Source of the DNA: Flavobacterium psychroterrae
Lineage (GTDB): Bacteria; Bacteroidota; Bacteroidia; Flavobacteriales; Flavobacteriaceae
Length of the DNA: 64,000 nt
Direction: 5' to 3'
NCBI RefSeq assembly: GCF_018380615.1
Contig: NZ_JAGYVZ010000010.1
Location: 124,001-188,000 of the forward strand
The position numbers and the translations under genes were made by a program. Positions 25,945 to 35,295 of this stretch are shown here, one piece after another. Each line of letters starts with the position of its first letter. Within the stretch, counting starts at the first letter, position 1. A model generated the notes under the pieces. That model was not told where the DNA came from. It saw only the letters and a list, made by a program, of their open reading frames with translations, and made no database searches.

Positions 25945-27027
25945 ATGGAAAATAAGAAAGAAATGAGAAAGTGGTTAGATGATTTCAATTTAAATCACCC
26001 ACTTGTGATAGCTGGACCATGTAGTGCAGAAACGGAAGATCAAGTATTGAAAATTGCTCATGAATTAAAAGATTCAAAAGTTAGTGTATTCAGAGCTGGA
26101 ATCTGGAAACCAAGAACGCGTCCGGGAGGATTTGAAGGTGTTGGAGAAATTGGTTTAAAATGGTTGCAAAAAGCTAAAAAAGAAACTGGTTTATTGATGG
26201 GTACTGAAGTTGCAACTGCGGCTCATTGTAAACTGGCTTTAGAACATGATATCGACGTTTTATGGGTTGGTGCACGTACAACTGCGAATCCATTCGCTGT
26301 TCAGGAAATTGCGGATACATTGAAAGGAACTGATAAAATCGTTTTGGTTAAAAACCCAGTAAACCCAGATTTAGCTTTATGGTTAGGTGGTGTTGAGCGT
26401 TTACACATGGCTGGAATTGAGAAATTGGGAGTTATTCACAGAGGTTTCTCTACTTACGAAAAAACAAAATACAGAAATATTCCAGAATGGCAAATTGCTA
26501 TCGAATTGCAAAATAAATTCCCTGATTTACCATTAATCATCGATCCATCTCACATTACAGGAGATCGTAAAATGATTTTCGAAGTAACACAAGAGGCTTT
26601 AGATTTGAATTACGATGGTATGATTATCGAGACGCACTACGATCCGGACAATGCTTGGTCTGATGCTGCTCAACAAGTTACTCCAGACGCTTTGAAACAA
26701 ATCATTAAAGATTTGACGATCAGAAAAACGGATGATACTACAGATCAATACACTCAAAAAATGACTAAATTAAGAGCTAACATCGACGTTCTTGATGCTA
26801 ACTTATTAGAATTGTTAGGGAAACGTATGAAAGTGGCTGACGAAATTGGTCAGGTGAAAAAAGATGCAAACGTAGCGGTTCTTCAAAACAATCGTTGGAA
26901 CGAAATTTTAGGAAAAATGATCCTTGAAGGGGAGAAAAAAGGTCTTACTGAAGAGTTTGTTTTGAAAATGTTCAAAGCAATTCACCAGGAAAGTATTGGT
27001 CACCAGGAAAAGGTAATCAACGCATAA
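25945..27027 (+). CDS. aroG: DAHP synthase with C-terminal chorismate mutase, 360 aa
   Basis: Two domains. The first, to about residue 265, is a DAHP synthase of the KDPG-aldolase-like class (AGPCSAETEDQVLKIAHEL, VFRAGIWKPRTRPGGFEG, GTEVAT, IIDPSHITGDR). The last 90 residues are a type II chorismate mutase (MTKLRANIDVLDANLLELLG, then RMKVADEIGQVKKDANVAVL). The order (synthase then mutase) is opposite to the Bacillus AroA(G) order. It catalyses both the first step and a branch step of the aromatic pathway. The symbol is by function; naming differs between genomes. Confidence 0.93.
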   Translation: MENKKEMRKWLDDFNLNHPLVIAGPCSAETEDQVLKIAHELKDSKVSVFRAGIWKPRTRPGGFEGVGEIGLKWLQKAKKETGLLMGTEVATAAHCKLALEHDIDVLWVGARTTANPFAVQEIADTLKGTDKIVLVKNPVNPDLALWLGGVERLHMAGIEKLGVIHRGFSTYEKTKYRNIPEWQIAIELQNKFPDLPLIIDPSHITGDRKMIFEVTQEALDLNYDGMIIETHYDPDNAWSDAAQQVTPDALKQIIKDLTIRKTDDTTDQYTQKMTKLRANIDVLDANLLELLGKRMKVADEIGQVKKDANVAVLQNNRWNEILGKMILEGEKKGLTEEFVLKMFKAIHQESIGHQEKVINA

Positions 27028-27040
27028 TTGAATTTTTAAA

Positions 27041-27110
27041 CCATATAAGTGATATAAGTTAATTTAAGTTTAGGCTATTGAACATATTAATTTTTCTTAT
27101 ATCAGTTGTG
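27041..27110. repeat. Palindromic intergenic repeat, family A, copy 2 (degenerate)
   Basis: Left arm from 27041 reads CCATATAAGTGATATAAGTT followed by AATTTAA; the right arm near 27095-27110 (CTTATATCAGTTGTG) is partly degraded. See copies at 11089 and 36527. Confidence 0.65.
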
Positions 27111-27123
27111 AAATATTCGTATA

Positions 27124-27162
27124 AAAATCTCCGTTCTTCGAAAGAAGTTTGGAGATTTTTTT
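27124..27162 (+). terminator. Terminator of the phe/tyr operon
   Basis: AAATCTCC (27125-27132) pairs with GGAGATTT (27151-27158) around a stem TTCTTC/GAAGAA, then a T tract to 27162. Confidence 0.8.
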
Positions 27163-27234
27163 GTTAGAGATAGTATTTGGATTTATGCCTGCTTATATTC
27201 GCTTACATTACTTAAATGGTTAAAATTATTAATT

Positions 27235-27242
27235 TATCTTTG
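27235..27242 (+). promoter_or_regulatory. -7 element of rsgA
   Basis: TATCTTTG ends 54 nt before ATG 27297. The -33 region has GTTA rather than TTG. Confidence 0.45.
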
Positions 27243-27296
27243 CAAAGATTTAGTTTTCAAATCTGAAATCTAAAATCAACAATCTAAAATTAAAGA

Positions 27297-28274
27297 ATGA
27301 CAGGACTCGTATATAAATCTACAGGAAGTTGGTACACGGTAAAATCTGAAAAAGGTGATTTTATAGAATGCCGTATGAAAGGGAAGTTTAGGATGAAAGG
27401 TATTAAAAGTACGAATCCTATTGCTGTAGGTGATATTGTTGATTATGAACTCGAAGAAACTTCAGATACTTTAACCGGAACCATTTTTAATATTCACGAA
27501 AGAAAAAATTACATCGTTCGTAAATCGGTTAATTTATCGCATCAAATGCACATTATTGCGTCAAATATTGATCGCGTATTTTTGTTGATTACGATTAATA
27601 ATCCGCCAACAACTTTCAACTTTATAGACCGTTTTTTGGTAACTGCCGAAGCGTATAATATTGAAACGATTCTGGTTTTTAATAAAATTGATACTTTTGA
27701 TGAACCTACTCTTGATGATCAATTGTATATGCAGTATGTATATCAGCAAATTGGTTACAAATGTCTTCGTGTTTCTTCAACCGAAATGAAAGGAATTGAT
27801 GAGCTAAAAGAAATGATGATTGGTAAAGTAAGTATGTTTTCCGGACATTCAGGTGTTGGAAAATCAACTTTGGTAAATGCCATGGAACCTTCATTACATC
27901 TTAAAACCAAAACCATTTCTGAAGCTAGTAAACAAGGTCAGCACACGACGACTTTTGCCGAAATGTATGATTTGTCTTTTGATGCAAAAATTATCGATAC
28001 ACCGGGAATTAAAGGTTTCGGAATTGTTGATATGGAGAAAGAAGAAATCAGCGGTTATTTTCCTGAATTCTTTAAATTAAAAGATCAATGTAAGTTTAAC
28101 AACTGCTTGCATAAAGAAGAACCTCATTGTGCCATTAAAGCAGCTTTAGAAAGAGACGAGATCGCTTGGTCACGTTATAATAGTTACTTAAAAATCCTTG
28201 AAGGTGACGATGAAAATTATCGTACAGATAATTATGATGGAGATCGAAAAGCAAGTGATGAACTGAGAAAGTAA
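27297..28274 (+). CDS. rsgA: Ribosome small-subunit-dependent GTPase A, 325 aa
   Basis: Late maturation GTPase of the 30S subunit. Circularly permuted GTPase order is visible: NKID (G4) first, then GHSGVGKSTL (G1, about residue 183), DTPGIKGFG (G3). OB-fold at the N-terminus (VGDIVDYEL) and a zinc finger at the C-terminus (CKFNNCLHKEEPHC). Standalone with its own promoter, followed by dtd after 114 nt. Confidence 0.96.
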   Translation: MTGLVYKSTGSWYTVKSEKGDFIECRMKGKFRMKGIKSTNPIAVGDIVDYELEETSDTLTGTIFNIHERKNYIVRKSVNLSHQMHIIASNIDRVFLLITINNPPTTFNFIDRFLVTAEAYNIETILVFNKIDTFDEPTLDDQLYMQYVYQQIGYKCLRVSSTEMKGIDELKEMMIGKVSMFSGHSGVGKSTLVNAMEPSLHLKTKTISEASKQGQHTTTFAEMYDLSFDAKIIDTPGIKGFGIVDMEKEEISGYFPEFFKLKDQCKFNNCLHKEEPHCAIKAALERDEIAWSRYNSYLKILEGDDENYRTDNYDGDRKASDELRK

Positions 28275-28388
28275 TTGAATAATTGTTGATTACAAAGCTT
28301 GCCTGATCAAATTTAATTGCCAGAATAATTTCGCAAACAATAATCGTCAGAATAATTAACAATTTACAATTCATAATTAACCATTAAC

Positions 28389-28841
28389 ATGAAAGTAGTT
28401 CTTCAAAGAGTTTCGGAAGCATCAGTAACAATTGATAATCAAAAAGTTGCTGATATCCAAAAAGGTTTATTGATTTTGGTTGGAATTGAAGATCTCGATA
28501 CTCACGAAGATATTGATTGGTTAGTTGGAAAAATCATCAAAATGAGAATTTTTGGTGATGAAAACGACGTTATGAATTGTTCTGTTCAGGATATTGATGG
28601 CGATATTATTGTAGTAAGTCAATTTACACTTCATGCTTCTACAAAAAAAGGAAATCGTCCTTCGTACATAAAAGCTTCAAAACCGGAATTAGCAATCCCA
28701 ATGTATGAGAATTTTGTTAAGTCTTTGGAAAAGGAATTCGGTAAGAAAATTCAAACCGGAATTTTTGGTGCAGATATGAAAGTTAATCTCTTGAATGATG
28801 GACCCGTAACAATCTTGATGGACAGTAAAAACAGGGATTAA
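28389..28841 (+). CDS. dtd: D-aminoacyl-tRNA deacylase, 150 aa
   Basis: Removes D-amino acids from tRNA. MKVVLQRVSEASVTI at the start, the active-site motif SQFTLHAST (SQxT) and the cross-subunit Gly-Pro motif NDGPVTILMDS near the end. Full length. Confidence 0.96.
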   Translation: MKVVLQRVSEASVTIDNQKVADIQKGLLILVGIEDLDTHEDIDWLVGKIIKMRIFGDENDVMNCSVQDIDGDIIVVSQFTLHASTKKGNRPSYIKASKPELAIPMYENFVKSLEKEFGKKIQTGIFGADMKVNLLNDGPVTILMDSKNRD

Positions 28842-28881
28842 AATTTTATTAGACAAATGTTAAGAATTTCTAAAAATAATA

Positions 28882-28889
28882 TATATTTG
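28882..28889 (+). promoter_or_regulatory. -7 element of the DUF3857 cluster
   Basis: TATATTTG, 16 nt before ATG 28906. No clear -33 element. Confidence 0.45.
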
Positions 28890-28905
28890 ACGAAATTACT
28901 TACTA

Positions 28906-30813
28906 ATGAAAAAGCATTTTTTTGCTCTCTTTTTTTTCCTTATTACCCTTATTTCTTCTGCTCAAAAGAGCGAATTGGCCGTAACTGCAATTGCGGATAG
29001 TCTTAAAGAAAATGCAAATTCCATAGTTCGTTTTGATCAGACTGATATTTCAATTTTATCACAACGAAGCCTGAATACTAAAAATCATCGCGTTGTCACG
29101 GTTTTAAACGAAAAAGGTTTTGATGCCACTCAAGCATATGAGTATTATGATAAATCAACATCGGTTAAAAATATCGAAGCCATTGTTTATGATGCTTTTG
29201 GAAAAGAAATTAAAAGAATCAAAAGAAAGGATTTTAAAGATCAAAGTGTTGTTGGCGGAAGTACGCTTTTCTCTGATAGCCGAATTATTTATTTAGATTA
29301 TACTGCAATTTCATATCCATTTACCGTTGAATTTACTAGCGAAGTACAAACGTCATCAACTGCTTTTCTTCCTAATTGGATGCCTTTAAGAGGATTCAAT
29401 ACAAGTATTGAGAAATCTGTTTTAAATCTTATTTATCCATCTGATTTAGGTTTTAAAAAGAAGGAATTTCAATTTTCAGGATTTAATATTAAAAAAGGAT
29501 TAGATACAAATACACAACTTTCATATGTTGCTACCAATATTTTAGCACAAAAAAAAGAAGATTACAGTCCGTCATATAAAGATCTTTTTCCTAAAGTAAT
29601 GATGGGTTTAGAACGTTTCCATCTTGAAGGTGTTGATGGTAAGGCTACAAATTGGATTGACTTTGGAAAATGGTATTCGGAAAAAATATTAGCAGGAACT
29701 ACAGATTTATCAGAAGAAACCAAAACAAAAATCAAAGCTGTTGTAGGAGATGAAAAAGATCCTGTCAAAAAAGCAAAATTAGTCTACGACTTTGTACAAA
29801 AAAAATCCCGGTATGTCAGCATTCAGGTTGGTATTGGCGGTTGGAAACCCATGTTAGCCACAGATGTTGATCGTTTAGGATATGGCGATTGTAAAGCACT
29901 AACAAATTATACAAAAGCACTTTTGCAAGTTGTAGATGTTCCATCATACAATACAGTTTTATATGGTGATAGTTATAAAACGAACATCGAATCTGATTTT
30001 GTGTCAATGCAGGGAAATCACATGATTTTATCTATCCCAAATGGAAATCATTATATGTGGTTGGAATGTACAAGTCAGGACGATCCTTTTGGGTATCAGG
30101 GAACTTTTACAGATGATCGTGATGTTTTGATTATTAAACCAGAAGGCGGAGAAATTGTGAGAACTAAATTATATGAAGATCGCGGAAATACGCAACAAGA
30201 TAAAGGAACGTATACAATAGATGAAAATGGTCATTTTTCAGGTGCTGTTTCCATAATATCCGAAGGCTCTCAATATACTTCAAAAGCGAGAATTGAAAAT
30301 TTACAACCCACAGAAAAGGAATCGCATTACAAAGAATATTGGGATAATATCAATAATCTTAAATTAGGAAAAATTGCCTTTACTAACAATAAGGAAGATA
30401 TTCGTTTTACTGAGGATATTCAGCTAAATGCAATTAATTATGCAACAATTTCAGCCAATAAAATGATTTTTACCGTTGATGCTTTCAATCAGAGTTCGGC
30501 TAATGTAAAAAGAATCCGAAATAGAAAAAGTCCATTTCAGATTCAGCGTGGTTATTTAGATTCGGATGAAATCGAAATTAATTTACCAACGGGATTTACA
30601 ATAGAATTTTTGCCTGCAAATTTTGAATTGAAAGGAAAATTCGGAGAATATAAAACCGAAATAATCAAAAAAGAAAATAATAAACTGACTTATAAACGCT
30701 CCATAATGGTAAATAAAGGAAAATATTCTAATAAGGAATATGATGAATATCGCCTTTTTATGGAGCAGGTTTCAAGAAACGATAATGCCAAAATTATTTT
30801 AACCAAAAACTAA
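28906..30813 (+). CDS. DUF3857/transglutaminase-like secreted protein, 635 aa (active triad present)
   Basis: Sec signal peptide (FALFFFLITLISSAQ), then a DUF3857 N-terminal domain and a transglutaminase-like core. The core shows a Cys in RLGYGDCKALTNYTKALL (about residue 329), His in QGNHMILSIPNGNHYMW (about 372) and an acidic residue in the strand MWLECTSQDDPFG, so a papain-type triad may be intact. Probably periplasmic or surface. First of three paralogues. Role unknown; protein processing or cross-linking are possible. Confidence 0.88.
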   Translation: MKKHFFALFFFLITLISSAQKSELAVTAIADSLKENANSIVRFDQTDISILSQRSLNTKNHRVVTVLNEKGFDATQAYEYYDKSTSVKNIEAIVYDAFGKEIKRIKRKDFKDQSVVGGSTLFSDSRIIYLDYTAISYPFTVEFTSEVQTSSTAFLPNWMPLRGFNTSIEKSVLNLIYPSDLGFKKKEFQFSGFNIKKGLDTNTQLSYVATNILAQKKEDYSPSYKDLFPKVMMGLERFHLEGVDGKATNWIDFGKWYSEKILAGTTDLSEETKTKIKAVVGDEKDPVKKAKLVYDFVQKKSRYVSIQVGIGGWKPMLATDVDRLGYGDCKALTNYTKALLQVVDVPSYNTVLYGDSYKTNIESDFVSMQGNHMILSIPNGNHYMWLECTSQDDPFGYQGTFTDDRDVLIIKPEGGEIVRTKLYEDRGNTQQDKGTYTIDENGHFSGAVSIISEGSQYTSKARIENLQPTEKESHYKEYWDNINNLKLGKIAFTNNKEDIRFTEDIQLNAINYATISANKMIFTVDAFNQSSANVKRIRNRKSPFQIQRGYLDSDEIEINLPTGFTIEFLPANFELKGKFGEYKTEIIKKENNKLTYKRSIMVNKGKYSNKEYDEYRLFMEQVSRNDNAKIILTKN

Positions 30814-30831
30814 TTTAACCAAAACGAACCA

Positions 30832-32838
30832 ATGAAATTTATTAAACTTTTAAGTCTGTCAATACTGTTACTTTTTCTCTCAAAAGTTACTGCTCAGGAA
30901 TTTAAGTTAGGAAAAGTATCTATTGCGGAATTAGAGCAAAAAGTACATCCTAAAGATTCATCGGCTGCAGCTGCAATTTTGTACAAAAAAGGAAAAACCA
31001 GAATAGAATATGATGTAAATGATGGTTTTGTCACCATAACAGAAGTCCAAACCAGAATTAAGATTTATAAAAAAGAAGGTTATAACTGGGCAAATCAAAA
31101 CGTCTGGTATTATAATGCGAATGGTATTAAAGAGAAAGTAAGTTTTTCTGACGCTGTTACTTATAATTTGGTAAATGGTAAAATTGAAAAAACGAAATTA
31201 AAGAGCGACGGTTCTTTTGATGAAATCATAAATAAATATAGAGGGCAAAAAAAAATAACAATGCCTAATGTTAAAGAAGGATCTGTTATTGAATTTAGTT
31301 ATATGGTTAGAAGTCCCAGCGATCGCATGATTAGAGAGTGGGATTTTCAAACGAGTATTCCGGTAAATTATTCACAGTTTATAACATTTGTTCCGGAGTA
31401 TTACGTTTTTAATTCCAGACAAAAAGGTTATGTTTTTCCTAAAGTTAGTACAGAGCAATATCCTAAATCTATTCTTCTCACAAGTAAAGAAAGATCATTA
31501 GGAAATAACACATCGTTTTCGACAGATAAGTTGGATTATATGGAAACTCAAACTACTTATTTGGCTATCGATTTTCCTGCTATAAAAGATGAAGATTATA
31601 TCAATAATATTGACAATTATACTTCAAGTGTCCAACATGAATTGTCGATGGTTAAATCTCCTAATCAACCTGTAAGGTCGTATTCTACAGATTGGAATTC
31701 AGTTGTAAAAACAATTTACGAATATGATGACTTTGGTCCAGAATTAAACAAAACAGGTTACTTTGAAGAAGATTTAAAAAAATTACTTGTAGGTAAAAAT
31801 ACAAATGAAGAAAAAATACTTGCCATTTTAGATCATGTAAAAACAAATGTAAAATGGAATGACTACACAGGATATAGCTGTGATAATGGCGTTAAAAAAG
31901 CTTATAAAGAAAAAACAGGAAATGTTGCAGACATTAATTTAATGCTAACGGCAATGTTGCGTTATGCGGGTTTAACGGCAAATCCGGTTTTAGTAAGCAC
32001 GCGCTCTAACGGAATTGCAATTTTCCCGAACAGAACTGCTTTTAATTATGTAATTGCGGCTGTTGAAACTCCAAACGGGAATATTTTATTAGATGCTTCA
32101 GATAAGTTTTCGACTCCAAATGTTTTGCCTTTAAGAGCTTTAAACTGGTCAGGAAGATTGATTAGAAAAGACGGAAGCTCTGAAGAAGTGGACCTGATGC
32201 CTAAAAATGCCTCAAACGATATTGTTTTTATGAATTACAGTATTGATCCGGAAGGTAAAGTTACGGGAAAAACAAGAAGGCAATGTACAGATTATAATGC
32301 ATTAATTACCAGAGGTAATATTTATGGAGTTAAAGAAGAAGAATATTTAGAAAAACTCGAAAACCAAAATAGCAAAATCGAAATAAGCGATTATGCCAGA
32401 GCAAATGAAAAAGAATTGTTGCTGCCTACGATAGAAACATATTCGTTTACAGGAAATAATTTATGTGAGATAATAGGCGGGAAAATATATGTAAGTCCGA
32501 TGTTGTTCTTTACAAATGTAAAAAATCCTTTTAAACAGGAAGTGAGAGAATATCCGGTTGATTTTGGATTTCCTTTTACAGATAAATACAATATAACGCT
32601 TCAGATTCCTGAAGGATTTATGGTTGAAACATTGCCACAGTCGGCAGTTGTCAATATGCAGGATAATTTAGGTGTGTTTAAATTTAATATAGGTACAAAT
32701 GGTAATTTATTACAACTAAATGTTCAGCATCAAATTAATGAAGCAATATTTTCTACAGAGCAATATGAAATGCTTAAAGAATACTATAAAAGTATGATTG
32801 CAAAAGAAACTGAGAAAATTGTTTTAAAAAGAATATAA
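30832..32838 (+). CDS. DUF3857-type secreted protein, 668 aa, catalytic Cys and His not seen
   Basis: Signal peptide (LLSLSILLLFLSKVTAQ), then the same layout as the first gene. At the transglutaminase position the sequence is KEKTGNVADINLMLTAML, where the first paralogue has YGDCKALTNYTKALL, so the Cys is replaced; and the His strand is FNYVIAAVETPNG without a His. The Asp strand (ILLDASDKFS) is kept. It is therefore likely a non-catalytic paralogue. 18 nt after the first gene and 1 nt before the third. Confidence 0.88.
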   Translation: MKFIKLLSLSILLLFLSKVTAQEFKLGKVSIAELEQKVHPKDSSAAAAILYKKGKTRIEYDVNDGFVTITEVQTRIKIYKKEGYNWANQNVWYYNANGIKEKVSFSDAVTYNLVNGKIEKTKLKSDGSFDEIINKYRGQKKITMPNVKEGSVIEFSYMVRSPSDRMIREWDFQTSIPVNYSQFITFVPEYYVFNSRQKGYVFPKVSTEQYPKSILLTSKERSLGNNTSFSTDKLDYMETQTTYLAIDFPAIKDEDYINNIDNYTSSVQHELSMVKSPNQPVRSYSTDWNSVVKTIYEYDDFGPELNKTGYFEEDLKKLLVGKNTNEEKILAILDHVKTNVKWNDYTGYSCDNGVKKAYKEKTGNVADINLMLTAMLRYAGLTANPVLVSTRSNGIAIFPNRTAFNYVIAAVETPNGNILLDASDKFSTPNVLPLRALNWSGRLIRKDGSSEEVDLMPKNASNDIVFMNYSIDPEGKVTGKTRRQCTDYNALITRGNIYGVKEEEYLEKLENQNSKIEISDYARANEKELLLPTIETYSFTGNNLCEIIGGKIYVSPMLFFTNVKNPFKQEVREYPVDFGFPFTDKYNITLQIPEGFMVETLPQSAVVNMQDNLGVFKFNIGTNGNLLQLNVQHQINEAIFSTEQYEMLKEYYKSMIAKETEKIVLKRI

Positions 32839-32839
32839 T

Positions 32840-34831
32840 ATGAAGTTTCAAAGCTTAGTAATAGCTGTTTTTTTATTTCTGGGAATTTTAAATACCAAAG
32901 CTCAAAATTATGAGTTGGGAAAAGTAACTATTACTGAATTAAAAGAAAAATCAAATCCAAAAGATACAACTGCTCCGGCTACAATTTTGTTTAAAAAAGC
33001 CAGAACGTATTTCACTTATGACAAAGACAAAGGCTTTTATGCCAATCACGTTTATGAATTTAAGATTAAAATTTATAAAAAAGAAGGATTAAAATGGGCA
33101 GATCAAAAAGTGCATTTTTATATTGGTTATGAATCGCTGAATGAGGACCGATTAGAGTTTTCAAATGCGGTTACATATAATCTGGAAAACGGATCAATCG
33201 TAAAAACAAAACTCGATAATCAGGGAACTTTCAAGAAAAAAGTAAACAAGTTCTGGAATGAAAAAACGATAACATTACCTAATGTCAAAGTGGGTTCTAT
33301 TATAGAATACAGATATATTCTAAAATCTGAAAACATTGTAAAATTGCCTGATTTTGATTTTCAATTTGATATTCCAGTTAGCTATTTTGAATATAAGACA
33401 GATATTCCCGAATACTATATTTATAAGCCAATTTTAACAGGGAGTCATAAAATTGAAGCTGAATCAAAATTCACTAATGCAAATCAGTCTTTTGCGGATG
33501 AGCACAATATGACCAAGTCAATATCATACAAGCAAATTAGCGCTTTTTATAAAGGCAAAGATATTCCGGCATTAACAAATGAGCCGTTTGTAGATAATAT
33601 CAAAAATTATACAGGATCTATTCATCATGAATTAGAAAGAGTTCGATATCCGGATCAGCCCGTAAAAGACTATGCGATGACTTGGGAAGGCGTTGCAACC
33701 AGTATTTTTAAAAGTGAAAATTTTGGAAAAGAACTTAATGAAAAAAGTTTTTTATTAGAAGATGTCAAGCGATTGCTGACTAATGTTGAATCTCAAAATG
33801 AAAGATTAAATATCATTTTTAAATTTGTTCAGAGTAAAATGAACTGGAACGAAGTCAATGATTGTTTCACAGATAAAGGTGTAAAAAAAGCATACGCCGA
33901 TCAACTGGGAAACATAGCCGAAATCAATTTTATTTTAATCAATATGCTGAAATTGGGAGGTATTGATGTAAATCCCGTTTTAGTGAGCACAATCGAAAAC
34001 GGAGTGCCGGTTTATCCCACAAGAACCGGTTTTAATTATGTAATTGCAGCCGCTGAAATTGACGGGAAACAAATTTTGCTTGATGCATCTCATAAATTCA
34101 CTTATCCGGGAATTTTGCCACTAAACATTTTAAACTGGAAAGGAAGGTTAATCAAGGATGATGGAAGTTCTACAGAAATTAATTTAGTTCCCACTAAAAC
34201 ATCAAGAGAAGCTTCGACTTTGCTCGTGAAAATTGATGATCTTGGAAAAATAGAAGGCAAAATCAAAATTCAAAGAACAGATTATGATGCTTATATTTTT
34301 AGAATAGAAAATGCCAATAAAGCTCAGGAAAATTATCTGGAAAAATTAGAAGAGAAATTGGGAGATTTAAAAATTTCTAATTACACAATTGAGAATAAAA
34401 AAACGAATTTTCAAGATCCCGTTATTGAAACATTTGGTTTAGTTTCAGAAAATCATGTAGATATTATAGGCGGGAAGATTTTCATAAATCCGTTGTTGTT
34501 TTTTACAAGATCTAAAAATCCTTTTAATCAGGAAACAAGACAAATGCCGGTTTATTTTGGATATCCAACTCAGGAAAAAATAAATGTAAACTTAGAAATC
34601 CCTGAAGGTTATATAGTCGAATCCTTGCCCACGCCTGTTAGGATTGTGTCCGAAAATAAAGAAATTGTTTATCTGTTAAATATATCAAACGAAGGAAACA
34701 AAATTCAAATAAGTAGTTCAAAAGAAATTAACAATAGTATTTTTGCAGCTGATCAATATGAGGGATTAAAAAATCTTTTTCAGAAAATGGTCGCGAGTCA
34801 AAACGAAAAAATTGTTCTAAAAAAAATATAA
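32840..34831 (+). CDS. DUF3857-type secreted protein, 663 aa, catalytic Cys and His not seen
   Basis: Signal peptide (QSLVIAVFLFLGILNTKAQ). Very similar to the second paralogue (YELGKVTITELKEKSNPKD; GKVTI-x-E-L shared with GKVSIAELEQK). The catalytic Cys position reads DQLGNIAEINFILINML and the His strand reads FNYVIAAAEIDG, so both residues are replaced; LLDASHKFT keeps an Asp. Probably arose by duplication from the second gene. Ends 3 nt before the MazG-like gene. Confidence 0.88.
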   Translation: MKFQSLVIAVFLFLGILNTKAQNYELGKVTITELKEKSNPKDTTAPATILFKKARTYFTYDKDKGFYANHVYEFKIKIYKKEGLKWADQKVHFYIGYESLNEDRLEFSNAVTYNLENGSIVKTKLDNQGTFKKKVNKFWNEKTITLPNVKVGSIIEYRYILKSENIVKLPDFDFQFDIPVSYFEYKTDIPEYYIYKPILTGSHKIEAESKFTNANQSFADEHNMTKSISYKQISAFYKGKDIPALTNEPFVDNIKNYTGSIHHELERVRYPDQPVKDYAMTWEGVATSIFKSENFGKELNEKSFLLEDVKRLLTNVESQNERLNIIFKFVQSKMNWNEVNDCFTDKGVKKAYADQLGNIAEINFILINMLKLGGIDVNPVLVSTIENGVPVYPTRTGFNYVIAAAEIDGKQILLDASHKFTYPGILPLNILNWKGRLIKDDGSSTEINLVPTKTSREASTLLVKIDDLGKIEGKIKIQRTDYDAYIFRIENANKAQENYLEKLEEKLGDLKISNYTIENKKTNFQDPVIETFGLVSENHVDIIGGKIFINPLLFFTRSKNPFNQETRQMPVYFGYPTQEKINVNLEIPEGYIVESLPTPVRIVSENKEIVYLLNISNEGNKIQISSSKEINNSIFAADQYEGLKNLFQKMVASQNEKIVLKKI

Positions 34832-34834
34832 CTT

Positions 34835-35161
34835 ATGGACTTGAAAAACGCACAACTTGATGTAGATACCTGGATAAAAGAACATGGTGTTCGCTATTTT
34901 AATGAATTAACCAATATGGCACAACTTACAGAAGAAGTAGGAGAAGTTGCCAGGATAATTGCCCGCAGATATGGTGAGCAATCAGAAAAAGAAAGTGATA
35001 AAAACAAAGATTTAGGCGAGGAATTAGCTGACGTTGTTTTTGTAGTTTTATGTCTTGCCAATCAAACCGGAATTGATTTACAAGCTGCTTTTGATAAAAA
35101 AATGGATTTGAAATCAATTCGCGACAAGGATCGTCATAAAAACAACGATAAATTAAAATAA
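34835..35161 (+). CDS. MazG-like nucleotide pyrophosphohydrolase, 108 aa
   Basis: A short all-alpha NTP pyrophosphatase. The metal motif is visible as LTEEVGEVARIIARRYGE (EE-x-x-E) and GEELADVVFVVLCLANQ (E-x-x-D). Size is that of single-domain MazG-like house-cleaning enzymes. Starts 3 nt after the third DUF3857 gene. Substrate not determined. Confidence 0.9.
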   Translation: MDLKNAQLDVDTWIKEHGVRYFNELTNMAQLTEEVGEVARIIARRYGEQSEKESDKNKDLGEELADVVFVVLCLANQTGIDLQAAFDKKMDLKSIRDKDRHKNNDKLK

Positions 35162-35295
35162 TTGTGAAATATCACTCATAAGTTTTGAATTATGACTTTT
35201 GAATTTTGAATTATGAGTGGGGAGTGGTAAATTGCGTGGCTGAATTACGTTTCTAATCGTTCATAATTCATAATTTACAACTTACAATTAAAAAA

